Source of the DNA: Pedobacter panaciterrae | Lineage (GTDB): Bacteria; Bacteroidota; Bacteroidia; Sphingobacteriales; Sphingobacteriaceae | Length of the DNA: 64,000 bases | Assembly (NCBI RefSeq): GCF_013204795.1 | Contig: NZ_JABMKW010000017.1 | Coordinates: forward strand, 918,405-982,404 | Reading direction: 5' to 3' | In this document: positions 50,471 to 59,270 of the stretch, piece after piece | Layout: the number at the start of each line of letters is the position of its first letter | Position numbering within the stretch: position 1 is the stretch's first letter | Notes under the pieces: model-generated | Told to the model about the DNA's origin: nothing | The model's input: the letters and a program-made list of their open reading frames with translations, nothing else | Database searches by the model: none | Program-made: the position numbers and the translations under genes

Positions 50471-51025
50471 ATGATAAAAAAGTTTTTGTTGTCTTCCCTG
50501 ATTGTATTGTGCAGCCTCTCGGCCCTCAACGCACAAACAAAAACAAAAGAAACTAATAAATTAGAGGATCCCGATAATTTAGCTTCGCAGTATTTTTCGC
50601 AGGTGATGGGTGTTGCTGTTGATGCAACTTCTAATATTAAACTCTACAAATTCATTTACGAATGGATTGGCACTCCTTACAGATTTGGGGGAAACACGAG
50701 TAAAGGGATTGATTGTTCCGCTTTTACAAAAGCTATTTACGATAAAGTTTTCAACACTACTATATTAAGAAATTCAAGAGACATTTTCAGCATGGTTGAC
50801 CCATTGCCAAAAGATGAACTAAAAGAAGGTGATCTTGTATTTTTTAAAATAAAAAGCAGAACCATTACGCATATCGGTATCTATTTGGGAGATAATCGTT
50901 TTGCCCATGCTTCATCAACGCGTGGTGTTGTAATCAGTAATTTAAATGAACCTTATTACTCTAGATATTTTTATAAAGGCGGAAGAATAATTGATGCCGT
51001 AAAGAATGATCTGATTGAAGAATAA
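50471..51025 (+). CDS. NlpC/P60 (C40) family peptidoglycan peptidase
   Basis: The 184-residue exported protein has a signal peptide (cleavage after LNAQ, about residue 22) and an NlpC/P60 domain with the triad Cys82 (GIDCSAFTKAIY), His134 (THIGIYLG) and a following His (FAHASS). It cleaves stem peptides of peptidoglycan, probably between D-Glu and diamino acid. Complete motif set suggests activity. Monocistronic, between a strong promoter and a strong terminator. Confidence 0.93.
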   Translation: MIKKFLLSSLIVLCSLSALNAQTKTKETNKLEDPDNLASQYFSQVMGVAVDATSNIKLYKFIYEWIGTPYRFGGNTSKGIDCSAFTKAIYDKVFNTTILRNSRDIFSMVDPLPKDELKEGDLVFFKIKSRTITHIGIYLGDNRFAHASSTRGVVISNLNEPYYSRYFYKGGRIIDAVKNDLIEE

Positions 51026-51050
51026 ATCCTATTTGAATAGAAACGCATTT

Positions 51051-51083
51051 AAGTCTTCCTAATATTTTAGGAAGACTTTTTTT
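51051..51083 (+). terminator. Intrinsic terminator of the NlpC/P60 gene
   Basis: AAGTCTTCCTAA (51051-51062) and TTAGGAAGACTT (51067-51078) form a 12-bp stem with a 4-base loop, followed by T to 51083, just 12 bp before the capA-like start codon. Confidence 0.9.
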
Positions 51084-51094
51084 ATAAAATAATA

Positions 51095-52207
51095 ATGAGA
51101 CTTCTAAGCATAAGCCTTTTAAATATCGTAATCAGTTTAATCCTGTCAAGTTGCACTACCACGGCTTCAACTACTGACCTTTCACAGATTCAGGATATCA
51201 TACAAAAGGATACTACAGCTTTAAAAAAAGATACCATTTCTATAATTGGCGTTGGCGATATTATGCTTGGATCAGCCTATCCTGATAAATCAAATTTACC
51301 AAAGGGCGATGCTATAAAGAGCTTTAAAAATGTAGATACCTTTTTAAAAGGAGATATCGTTTTCGGGAATCTTGAAGGATGTTTCCTGAACAGTGGGAAA
51401 TCTACAAAATGCAAGGATACGACCGGAAATAGTTGTTTTGCTTTTAGAATGCCCGAAAGATATGCGGTAATTATAAAAAATGCTGGTTTCAATTTACTAA
51501 GTGTTGCAAATAATCATGTCGGTGATTTTGGTTTTAAGGGCAGGAAAAGAACAACCACAATTCTTGATTCACTAAATATAAATTACGCAGGCCTGCAGTC
51601 GCACCCTTCAGTAATTTTTGAAAAAGATAGTATCAAATATGCTTTCTGCGCATTTGCCCCTAATGAAAACACCGTTTCTATTAATAATCTTGACAGTGCA
51701 AAATCACTCGTTTCAAGATTAAAAGCACAAGTTGACATTGTTATTGTCTCCTTTCATGGTGGTGGCGAAGGAGCTAAATTTGAACACGTTCTCAGAGCCG
51801 ATGAAATATTTTATGAAGAGAACAGAGGTAACGTATATGCGTTTGCACATGGTGTAATAGATGCGGGAGCAGATGTAGTTCTTGGTCATGGTCCGCATGT
51901 TACCAGGGCAGTAGAAGTGTATAAAAACAAGTTCATTGCATATAGCCTTGGTAACTTCTGTACTTATGGAATGTTTAGTCTTAAAGGGCCTAACGGATTT
52001 GCTCCATTATTACAGCTTAAGATCAAGTCGAACGGCGATTTTATTCTCGCAGACATCATTTCAGTAAAACAAGATAAAATCCACAATTTAACTATAGACA
52101 ACAATGACACTGCCTTTAAAAAGATCCAGTGGTTAACCAATACTGACTTCCCCGAGCATCAGTTAACTTTCTCTGCAAATGGACGCATTGAATTAAAAAA
52201 GAACTAA
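51095..52207 (+). CDS. CapA-family lipoprotein
   Basis: The 370-residue protein has a lipoprotein signal (lipobox LSSC, Cys20) and a CapA domain of the metallophosphatase-like fold: GVGDIMLGS, NLEGCF, SVANNHVGDFG, VSFHGGGEG and VLGHGPHV. CapA is linked to poly-gamma-glutamate anchoring in Bacillus, but most Bacteroidota homologues have no such context and none is seen here, so the ligand is unknown. Its stop overlaps that of the convergent small membrane protein gene. Confidence 0.88.
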   Translation: MRLLSISLLNIVISLILSSCTTTASTTDLSQIQDIIQKDTTALKKDTISIIGVGDIMLGSAYPDKSNLPKGDAIKSFKNVDTFLKGDIVFGNLEGCFLNSGKSTKCKDTTGNSCFAFRMPERYAVIIKNAGFNLLSVANNHVGDFGFKGRKRTTTILDSLNINYAGLQSHPSVIFEKDSIKYAFCAFAPNENTVSINNLDSAKSLVSRLKAQVDIVIVSFHGGGEGAKFEHVLRADEIFYEENRGNVYAFAHGVIDAGADVVLGHGPHVTRAVEVYKNKFIAYSLGNFCTYGMFSLKGPNGFAPLLQLKIKSNGDFILADIISVKQDKIHNLTIDNNDTAFKKIQWLTNTDFPEHQLTFSANGRIELKKN

Positions 52208-52389
52208 GCTTCGTCCTTTGTATTCTTTATTAAGCCTATACCAGACACAAAGAAAATAATACCAATAATGGCAACTACAATCAATTCTCTTGTCTGAATG
52301 CTATGTTGAACATATCCGTACCCAGCATAAATAAGCGCTATTATTCCCAAAACAGTTAAGATAGTTCCAAAAGTTCGTTTAACATTCAT
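52204..52389 (-). CDS. Small two-helix membrane protein
   Basis: The 61-residue protein, MNVKRTFGTILTVLGIIALI..., has two membrane helices (about 6-25 and 33-52) and a charged end (KNTKDEA). The start ATG 52389 begins the first helix; the longer frame to 52461 overlaps the divergent SPFH promoter region. Similar small proteins are seen in Bacteroidota genomes but I know no function. Convergent with and overlapping the CapA gene stop. Confidence 0.7.
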   Translation of the reverse strand: MNVKRTFGTILTVLGIIALIYAGYGYVQHSIQTRELIVVAIIGIIFFVSGIGLIKNTKDEA

Positions 52390-52483
52390 AAGGTAAATTT
52401 TAGTTACATTAGTTACTAATACAATATCTGTGCCCGATTGTTCGTACCTTGACTTATTCATTATTCTAATTAATTATAACGCT

Positions 52484-53416
52484 ATGGAATACACTTTTTA
52501 CATTATCCTTTTTATCGCAGCTGTGATATTAATCAGTTCATTTGTAACGGTTAAACAAGGCACAATTGCAGTAGTAACTATTTTCGGAAAATACAGAAGA
52601 TTATTAAGCCCGGGACTAAGCTTAAAAATACCCCTTATTGAAAATATTCACTCCAGAATTTCAATACAAAACAGATCTGTGGAGCTTTCTTTCCAGGCAG
52701 TAACACAAGATCAGGCCAATGTATACTTTAAGGCCATGTTGCTATACTCTGTAATTAATCATGACGAGGAGACGATTAAAAACGTTGCCTTCAAATTTGT
52801 AGATTCTACAAACTTAATGCAAGCCCTAATTCGTACTATAGAGGGCTCCATAAGGGCATATGTTGCCACCCAAAAACAAGCAAATGTGCTTGCACAGAGA
52901 AACGAAATTGTTGACCATGTTAAGCATCAGATAGATCAGGTACTAGAAAGCTGGGGCTATCACTTACAGGATCTGCAACTTAACGACATTACATTCGATG
53001 AAGAAATTATGCGCTCTATGAGTCGCGTTGTGGCCTCAAACAATCTAAAAGCTGCTGCCGAAAACGAAGGCCAGGCTTTATTAATTACAAAAACCAAGGG
53101 TGCTGAGGCAGACGGTAATGCTATTAAAATTGCTGCTGCTGCAGAACGTGAGGCTGCCCAGCTTAGAGGTCAGGGTATTGCGCTGTTTCGCGCAGAAGTT
53201 GCACATGGTATGACCAAAGCCGCACAAGAAATGGAAGAGGCTAATCTTGATATATCAGTTATTCTTTTTACTATGTGGACAGAATCTATTAAACAATTTG
53301 CCGAGAACAGTGAAGGCAATGTTATTTTCCTTGATGGATCTACTGAAGGTATGAATCGAACAATGAAAGAAATGATGGCCATGCAGATGCAAAAGACCTC
53401 TGACAATAAGAAATAA
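52484..53416 (+). CDS. SPFH/band-7 (stomatin-like) membrane protein
   Basis: The 310-residue protein has an N-terminal membrane helix (about 2-22) and an SPFH domain (about 22-190: VKQGTIAVVTIFGKYRR, LSPGLSLKIPLIENI), followed by an Ala/Glu-rich coiled region (AAENEGQALLITKTKGAEADG, AAAEREAAQL). These proteins form ring-like scaffolds in the inner membrane and may regulate proteases or lipid order. ATG 52484 gives a proper start; the frame is open upstream but hydrophilic. A strong bidirectional terminator follows. A NfeD partner is not adjacent. Confidence 0.9.
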   Translation: MEYTFYIILFIAAVILISSFVTVKQGTIAVVTIFGKYRRLLSPGLSLKIPLIENIHSRISIQNRSVELSFQAVTQDQANVYFKAMLLYSVINHDEETIKNVAFKFVDSTNLMQALIRTIEGSIRAYVATQKQANVLAQRNEIVDHVKHQIDQVLESWGYHLQDLQLNDITFDEEIMRSMSRVVASNNLKAAAENEGQALLITKTKGAEADGNAIKIAAAAEREAAQLRGQGIALFRAEVAHGMTKAAQEMEEANLDISVILFTMWTESIKQFAENSEGNVIFLDGSTEGMNRTMKEMMAMQMQKTSDNKK

Positions 53417-53436
53417 ATATAGGAAGATGGTCTAAA

Positions 53437-53467
53437 AAAAGAGCCTTGAAAAAATCAAGGCTCTTTT
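53437..53467. terminator. Bidirectional intrinsic terminator
   Basis: AAAAGAGCCTTGA (53437-53449) and TCAAGGCTCTTTT (53455-53467), 13 bp with a 5-A loop, between convergent SPFH and S41 protease genes; U runs in both directions. Confidence 0.9.
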
Positions 53468-53488
53468 CGTAAAACTACAAATAATCCT

Positions 53489-55678
53489 TTATTGGAATTC
53501 TTTTACAGTTTTAACAACACTCTTATCTTTAGAATTTGCTGACTTCATAAAATCAAGCATTACTTTTAAACTCTCTTCTTCAACAAAATCAAAGCTTTCT
53601 TCCTTAGCAATTTTGGCGCCTTTCTTTATTGGAGCAAGTCCTCTTTCTGCCCTCAACAGATTTGTTTTCTCTAACGATTTAGCTTCAAGACTGTCGCGCT
53701 CTGCTTTAAGTTTGCTTTCATTTAAAGTTATCGAAACCTCTTTTTCTCTTTTCTTCATGTCAGCTATATCCTGGTTAAGTATCTTGTAATCTAAAGACTT
53801 AGCCATTCGTTCCTGATGAAGTTTGATCAATTCTGGTTTAATAGGATTAAGATCTGCAACTGCTATAAAATTAGATTTCTTCACTTCATCCCAAGGTAAT
53901 GCTGATTTCTCAGTGTCTTCTCCAATTTTATCCATTGGATATACAGAAGGGAACACTATATCAGGCATTACACCCTTATGCTGTGTACTGCTACCCGTTA
54001 CACGATAGAATTTAGCCATTGTTAAATTGATCTGACCGAGTTGAGGTGGAGCAACTCCATCTTTACCCGCAGCTCCGCCTGCTACATTTTTACCTACTAA
54101 AGCAGCAAGTCTTTGCAGGATCGACGGATTTACAAGCTGATTCATGTCAATCGAAGATTGTACGGTTCCCTTACCGTAAGTCTGAGTTCCCATGATAATT
54201 CCACGTCCATAATCTTGAATTGCACCCGCAAAAATCTCCGAAGCAGAGGCACTCAATCTATCAACCATTACACCAAAAGGTCCTTCCCAAATTGCACCTG
54301 CATTTGTATCCTCATTAACTTCAATCCCCCCTTTAAGATCTTTAACCTGCACAACAGGCCCTTTATCAATAAATAAGCCCGTAAGATCAATAGCTTCTAC
54401 CAGAGAGCCTCCACCGTTGGCTCTTAGATCCATAACTATTGCATCAACCTTATCACGATTTTTAAGGGTATCAATTAATAATCTTACATCACGGGTTGTA
54501 CTTTTATAGTTAGGATCTCCGGCTCTTGCAGCTTTGAAATCTGCATAAAATGCCGGAACCGTAATGATACCAATCTTATATGGCTGCCCGTTAGATTGTA
54601 TCGTTTTAACTTTTTTCTTAGCAGATTGTTCTTCCATAACAATCTTTTCCCTCAGCAACTCAACAATCACCGGTTTCGAAGAAAGATCCATTCCTACAGG
54701 AATTATTTTCAATCTAACTTTAGTTCCTTTAGGACCCTTAATTTTTGCTACAGAGTTTTCTATTCTCCATCCAATGATATCTTCAAATTCAGCATTTCCT
54801 TGTGCTACACCAACGATTCTATCTCCTGCACTTAGCAGTTTGCTTTTAAAAGCCGGGCCTCCAGGAATGATCTCTGAAATTTTAAGCACCTCATTCTCCA
54901 ATTGCAATCGTGCTCCTATACCTTCAAATGAGCGAGCCATGTCTTCATTAAAGGCCTGTGCATTGGCCGGATTAAAGTAATTAGTATGCGGATCTATTGT
55001 CTCTGTAAAGGCATCCATAATGGTCTGGAATATATCCTGATTATTAACTTTAGATGCCTGCGACTTTAAATTCTGATACCTCTTGGTTAAGGTTTCAACA
55101 TTTTTAGCTTCGGTTGTGCCTGCAATTCTTAGGTTAACAAGCTCATATTTTACTTTCTTTTTCCAGATATCGTTCAAAGCTGTTGAAGACGTTGCCCACG
55201 GCATTTTTTCACGATCAAAAGTATAGGTATCATTTTGATTGAAATCATACTTAGCTTTTATCTGATTTAAAGAATATGCCAGCCATTCGTTATATCTTTT
55301 CAGATAAACATTAAATATATAAAAAGGGGCATTTAGATTTCCACTCCTAAAATCATCATCTAAAGAAAACCTAAATTTTTCAAACTCTTTTATGTCTGAT
55401 GATAAGAAGTAATACTTATAAGGATCAAGATCCTTTATATATTTATCCAAAATCAAAGAAGATATTGAATCATTAACTTTTATTTTTTTGTAATTCCAGT
55501 TTTCAATAAGCGTAACTATTTCTTTGCATACCAGGGCTTGTTTTTCATCGGGCACAATATTACTTACACCCTGAACCATTTGCTGAGGTTGCGGTGATGC
55601 ATGACATGCGAGTACAGCTGCGGTAAAGGTTACCAATAATATTCTTTTCAACATCTCTTTTACTAATTTAAAATCCAT
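53489..55678 (-). CDS. Tail-specific (S41) periplasmic protease, Prc-like
   Basis: The protein of about 729 residues has an N-terminal signal with lipoprotein-like LAC, a helical N-terminal domain (to about 240), a PDZ domain (about 250-335: EDMARSFEGIGARLQLENEV), the S41 domain with the Ser/Lys dyad (DRLSASASEIF, with Lys in GTQTYGKGTVQ) and a C-terminal Prc-type extension (DUF3340-like). This is the 70-80 kDa carboxyl-terminal processing protease, which degrades or trims wall enzymes and lipoproteins. Start is uncertain: ATG 55678 or ATG 55654 (MLKRILLVTF) both give signals. Confidence 0.92.
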   Translation of the reverse strand: MDFKLVKEMLKRILLVTFTAAVLACHASPQPQQMVQGVSNIVPDEKQALVCKEIVTLIENWNYKKIKVNDSISSLILDKYIKDLDPYKYYFLSSDIKEFEKFRFSLDDDFRSGNLNAPFYIFNVYLKRYNEWLAYSLNQIKAKYDFNQNDTYTFDREKMPWATSSTALNDIWKKKVKYELVNLRIAGTTEAKNVETLTKRYQNLKSQASKVNNQDIFQTIMDAFTETIDPHTNYFNPANAQAFNEDMARSFEGIGARLQLENEVLKISEIIPGGPAFKSKLLSAGDRIVGVAQGNAEFEDIIGWRIENSVAKIKGPKGTKVRLKIIPVGMDLSSKPVIVELLREKIVMEEQSAKKKVKTIQSNGQPYKIGIITVPAFYADFKAARAGDPNYKSTTRDVRLLIDTLKNRDKVDAIVMDLRANGGGSLVEAIDLTGLFIDKGPVVQVKDLKGGIEVNEDTNAGAIWEGPFGVMVDRLSASASEIFAGAIQDYGRGIIMGTQTYGKGTVQSSIDMNQLVNPSILQRLAALVGKNVAGGAAGKDGVAPPQLGQINLTMAKFYRVTGSSTQHKGVMPDIVFPSVYPMDKIGEDTEKSALPWDEVKKSNFIAVADLNPIKPELIKLHQERMAKSLDYKILNQDIADMKKREKEVSITLNESKLKAERDSLEAKSLEKTNLLRAERGLAPIKKGAKIAKEESFDFVEEESLKVMLDFMKSANSKDKSVVKTVKEFQ

Positions 55679-55719
55679 TTTATAATTACACACTAATATG
55701 ATACCAATTTCATAAATAA

Positions 55720-55757
55720 ACAGAAAAGAGACAGTAATAATACTGTCTCTTTTCTGT
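55720..55757 (-). terminator. Intrinsic terminator of the TPR gene
   Basis: A 17-bp perfect stem (55720-55736 with 55741-55757) and a 4-base loop, then a T-rich stretch on the minus strand. About 84 bases after the TPR gene stop and 42 before the protease start codon. Confidence 0.8.
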
Positions 55758-55840
55758 AAACTTACGAAAGTTATGGAAATACTATTAAAAAAACTAAACT
55801 AAAAACACCTTCAAATACAGAAGATTACAATTATGTATTT

Positions 55841-56545
55841 TTATTTCTTTTTTGATGATTTCTTTACCGTTTTAGTGGCTGCTAGTGCAGGGAGCATAGA
55901 TCGTGCCTCTTTAATCTGATTTTTGAATTCATTGGTATTTGCAGCTTTTGCTAAAAGCTCAGCTCTATTAATATCTTTAGTTGCTAAAGTGTATTCTTTT
56001 TTTCTGATTTTTACATTCGCGGCGCCCAACACAGACTCTATATAAGCGGAACTATTACCTATTTGCTTTGCCAATATCCCTTGCTGGGTATAAAACCATA
56101 AAGACTGAGTAGGCTTATTCAATGCCAGATAAATTCTACCCAACTGGCTATAAGACTCCATTTGACCATTTCGGCTCCCGATTTTTGAGTAATTTTTTAA
56201 GGCAACATTTAAAACCACTTGTTCTGCTTCACTAAAATGAGCCAACTGATAATGAACGTTACTTAATCTCATCAAAGCCTCACCATAACGGGCAAATTGT
56301 TTAGCACTATTATATTCAAAAGCCGCTTTCCCAAATAAGGTTACTGCTTCGTTAAGTTCTCCATTTCGTTCATTTTTCTCAGCTTCAGCAAAATATGTAT
56401 CTCCTTCGTTCTCATCCAGATTGGATACCACAATATTTATAGCTCCACTTCCCTGAGGGGGCTGCTGAGGCAGAAAATGACTGGTTTGGGTCATCGCTTG
56501 ATTTGATATAATCAGAAAAATGATTGCTAACCAACTCTTGTTCAT
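55841..56545 (-). CDS. Exported TPR-repeat protein
   Basis: The 234-residue protein has a signal peptide (about 1-18) and TPR-like helical pairs from about 45 to 215 (AEKNERNGELNEAVTLFGKA, YSQLGRIYLALNKPTQSLWFY, AANVKIRKKEYTLATKDINR). It ends in a Lys-rich tail (KTVKKSSKKK). I cannot name a partner; the phospholipase C gene lies just upstream on the same strand (53 bases between coding regions). The start ATG 56545 agrees with the -7 element at 56561. Confidence 0.75.
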   Translation of the reverse strand: MNKSWLAIIFLIISNQAMTQTSHFLPQQPPQGSGAINIVVSNLDENEGDTYFAEAEKNERNGELNEAVTLFGKAAFEYNSAKQFARYGEALMRLSNVHYQLAHFSEAEQVVLNVALKNYSKIGSRNGQMESYSQLGRIYLALNKPTQSLWFYTQQGILAKQIGNSSAYIESVLGAANVKIRKKEYTLATKDINRAELLAKAANTNEFKNQIKEARSMLPALAATKTVKKSSKKK

Positions 56546-56560
56546 ATGGTAAAGATATAA

Positions 56561-56568
56561 CAAAAGTA
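56561..56568 (-). promoter_or_regulatory. -7 element for the TPR gene
   Basis: Minus-strand TACTTTTG, 15 bp before ATG 56545; predicts a leader of about 11 bases and excludes an in-frame start at 56563. Confidence 0.5.
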
Positions 56569-56598
56569 ATAAACAACACTATATCATCTTTATCAACC

Positions 56599-59139
56599 CT
56601 AGACAATCCCACCCATTAGGGGGTCTGTTTTAGCTTCAATACCGCTTTCTACTCTTCCCGCAAACCGCTCTTCAAAAACATCGTTTCCTTGTAGTTTTAC
56701 ACTGATATCGTACCAATGGTAAGATTTTGAAAGGTCCAGAACAATGCTCGTCTTACTGCCAGCCGCAACTAATTTAGTTTGGCGACCTTTGCCATAACTA
56801 TTGTCTATTATAATCAATGTCTGAGCTGTCGCTCCATTATTAACAATATCAAGTTTAATATTGCCAGTCAACTTAGCCGGATTAAGTCGATTATGCTCAT
56901 AATTAGCATGTAACCTTACTTGCGGATTATTCTTGTTTCCAATAAACTCTCTATAAAACCCATTAGGCCCATGAATGCGGAGATGATAGACACCACTTTC
57001 AAATGCATTAACAGGCCAGCTATAATTTAAATGATCTCCAGCAGAGACAGCGAATGACCAATTTCTGGAGATTTCATCTTTACTTATTTCGTCGTTGTAC
57101 TTGACAGGGACACTTACAGTAAATGGAGATCCAAGTGCTTTTTTATCGAAAACCCTATTCCCAGACATGAAATTGATCTCAAAACCTGTCTTGTCCTCAC
57201 TTAGCCCTCCGTCAACATATAGTTCATAAGGCAAGGCGCAAGATGAGCGTATTCCTTTTTCCTGAATCAACATTCCTGCCTTTTGGCCTTCAATTTTCCT
57301 GATCTCCGCATCCGAAAGTTTTTTGAATCCTATGGGATTACCTTTAAATTTAGCATTATATATGGTTTCAACATTTTTATTCCTGTCAAGAAAAGCGATC
57401 TTTTCTAATTTATCGCCATTATAAGGAGTAAAAGCAGAGGTAAGATCCCCACAAATTGTCCGACGCCATTCGCTAATATTATCAAGCTTTATATTCTTTT
57501 TGAATTTCTTATTTACAAATCCTTCCAAAAATTGTAAGGTTGAAGTATGGTCAAAAACCTGTGAACACACCTTACCTCCTCTAGTCCAGGGAGATGCAAT
57601 AACCATCGGCACCCTAAAACCTAAACCTATAGGAGCTTCGCGCGCCTGACTTTTAGGAATTCCCTGTTTTAACTCGTTTTCCAAACGTACATGTTCTATC
57701 TCAGTTTCTATACCTACAGAACATTTTCCGGTTCCTGGTAATTTAGCATCTGAAATCGAAAAAGGGGGAACATGGTCAAAATAACCATCGTTTTCGTCAT
57801 ATGTAACAATGAATATTGTTTTCTTCCAAACTTCAGGATTCTTAGTTAGAATATCCAAAATCTCTGACACATACCATGCCCCATACCATGGAGCACTTGG
57901 ATGATCCGAAAAGTTTTGGGGTCCTGCAAGCCATGACACAACCGGCAGTTTTCCAGTATTTACATCTTGCCTGAATTGATGAAGCAAATCTCCTTTTGGC
58001 ACAGTCACCTTTCGTTGTTCGCTTTGATCATTATAGGTTAAAGCGGTAATAGATCGAAAATCAGGATCTCCGGAATTGATTACAAAAGCTCTTTTGTAAA
58101 GGTTCTTTTCTTTCTCCGATAGCTTTTCATAACTTTCCTTGTTCCACTTCGAAAGTTCACTACGAGCATTATCCAACACTTCCTGCTTTTTTCGAACGCT
58201 TTCAAGAGCCTTTTTCCCATCCTCTTCACTAGATGGAGTTCTTTCCTGCAATTTATTAATCTCTCCGGGAAGCTCTTCCGCTTGCTTCTGTAGATTTTGT
58301 ATATACCGCTCGGAGAATTTAACATTATAAGCTTTAAAGAATTCCAAAAGATTACACCCGAAGTTTGACAACCAGGACCTTTCTTCACCGATAAATCCAC
58401 CTCCACAGCTTAAATCATTTTGATAAAATTTCCAGGGGATATTATTCTCTTCCAACAGTTCCGGAAAAGTACTCCATGGCATATTCCCATAACCAAAATC
58501 TGTATTTCTGATGTTGGCTTTAGGAATGTCATTCTCATCATGAGTAATTTTGCCCGTCCAAAAAAATGAACGATTAGGTGTAGTACTGGTCATTGCAGAG
58601 CAAAAGTTCTGGTCACATACCGTAAAAGCGTCGGCCATGCTATAATTAAATGGTAAGTCCTCACGGGTATAATAGCCTAATGTTAAAGGCATATCCGCAT
58701 ATGCTTTATTCCCCGATCGTTTTGCTGGGAGCCATTTATCATATTTCCCAAAATTATTAGCATCTACTTGGCTAGCTCTCGAATGAGGGAGATCTCCCAT
58801 CCATGTAACTTTTGTATCTTTTATATTTAATCGAAATGGCGAGTAGGTACTACCAGTTGCATCCGTTTGCAACCATACAGGTTTTTTATCCGGCAGGTAA
58901 ACAGCGCGTGGATCATTAAACCCTCTTACTCCCTGCAAGGTTCCAAAACAGTGATCAAAGGAGCGGTTCTCCTGCATTAGTATAACCACATGTTCGGCAT
59001 CAAGATAGGTACTACCTATTTCCGGATTTATAGCAAAAGCCCTTTGTATTGCAGAAGGCATCATGGTTGCGATGGCCGTACTGCCTGATAATAACGCTAC
59101 CTTTTTTAAAAAGTCTCTGCGTGAGTCAATTTCGTTCAT
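56599..59139 (-). CDS. Phosphocholine-specific phospholipase C, Tat-exported
   Basis: The 846-residue protein starts MNEIDSRRDFLKKVALLSG with a Tat signal (twin Arg). The catalytic phosphoesterase half (about 40-600) includes VVILMQENRSFDHCFG, CSAMTSTTPNRSFFWTG, and YDENDGYFDHVPP, as in the PlcH/PlcN/PlcC group of Burkholderia and Pseudomonas, and two C-terminal DUF756-type domains follow. It hydrolyses choline phospholipids to release phosphocholine, so may scavenge phosphate or choline from host or environmental lipid. A central Glu/Lys-rich segment (about 280-340) is an insertion. No accessory PlcR genes; upstream inverted repeat noted at 59148-59188. Confidence 0.9.
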   Translation of the reverse strand: MNEIDSRRDFLKKVALLSGSTAIATMMPSAIQRAFAINPEIGSTYLDAEHVVILMQENRSFDHCFGTLQGVRGFNDPRAVYLPDKKPVWLQTDATGSTYSPFRLNIKDTKVTWMGDLPHSRASQVDANNFGKYDKWLPAKRSGNKAYADMPLTLGYYTREDLPFNYSMADAFTVCDQNFCSAMTSTTPNRSFFWTGKITHDENDIPKANIRNTDFGYGNMPWSTFPELLEENNIPWKFYQNDLSCGGGFIGEERSWLSNFGCNLLEFFKAYNVKFSERYIQNLQKQAEELPGEINKLQERTPSSEEDGKKALESVRKKQEVLDNARSELSKWNKESYEKLSEKEKNLYKRAFVINSGDPDFRSITALTYNDQSEQRKVTVPKGDLLHQFRQDVNTGKLPVVSWLAGPQNFSDHPSAPWYGAWYVSEILDILTKNPEVWKKTIFIVTYDENDGYFDHVPPFSISDAKLPGTGKCSVGIETEIEHVRLENELKQGIPKSQAREAPIGLGFRVPMVIASPWTRGGKVCSQVFDHTSTLQFLEGFVNKKFKKNIKLDNISEWRRTICGDLTSAFTPYNGDKLEKIAFLDRNKNVETIYNAKFKGNPIGFKKLSDAEIRKIEGQKAGMLIQEKGIRSSCALPYELYVDGGLSEDKTGFEINFMSGNRVFDKKALGSPFTVSVPVKYNDEISKDEISRNWSFAVSAGDHLNYSWPVNAFESGVYHLRIHGPNGFYREFIGNKNNPQVRLHANYEHNRLNPAKLTGNIKLDIVNNGATAQTLIIIDNSYGKGRQTKLVAAGSKTSIVLDLSKSYHWYDISVKLQGNDVFEERFAGRVESGIEAKTDPLMGGIV

Positions 59140-59147
59140 AATTAAGT

Positions 59148-59188
59148 TTTCGTGCGACAACGTCACAGGTCAAATATCTTTCACGAAA
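59148..59188. promoter_or_regulatory. Inverted repeat upstream of the phospholipase C gene
   Basis: TTTCGTG (59148-59154) and CACGAAA (59182-59188), 7 bp with a 27-bp spacer, flank a minus-strand ATATTTG that may be a degenerate -7 element. Short arms; might be chance. Confidence 0.25.
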
Positions 59189-59226
59189 TTAAAATTAATG
59201 TTAGCGCGTAGTTAATCTATAAGAAA

Positions 59227-59244
59227 AACAGTATTATAACTGTT
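59227..59244 (-). terminator. Probable terminator of the cphB-isoaspartyl peptidase operon
   Basis: AACAGT and ACTGTT (59227-59232, 59239-59244) with a 6-base loop, followed on the minus strand by a run of U. The stem is only 6 bp and AT-rich, so moderate confidence. Confidence 0.45.
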
Positions 59245-59270
59245 ACGTTATCACAACCAGCGATGTGTTA

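Noticed and set aside
52390..52461. Longer start for the small two-helix protein
   Set aside because: It would overlap the divergent SPFH promoter region and add a hydrophilic stretch before the first membrane helix.
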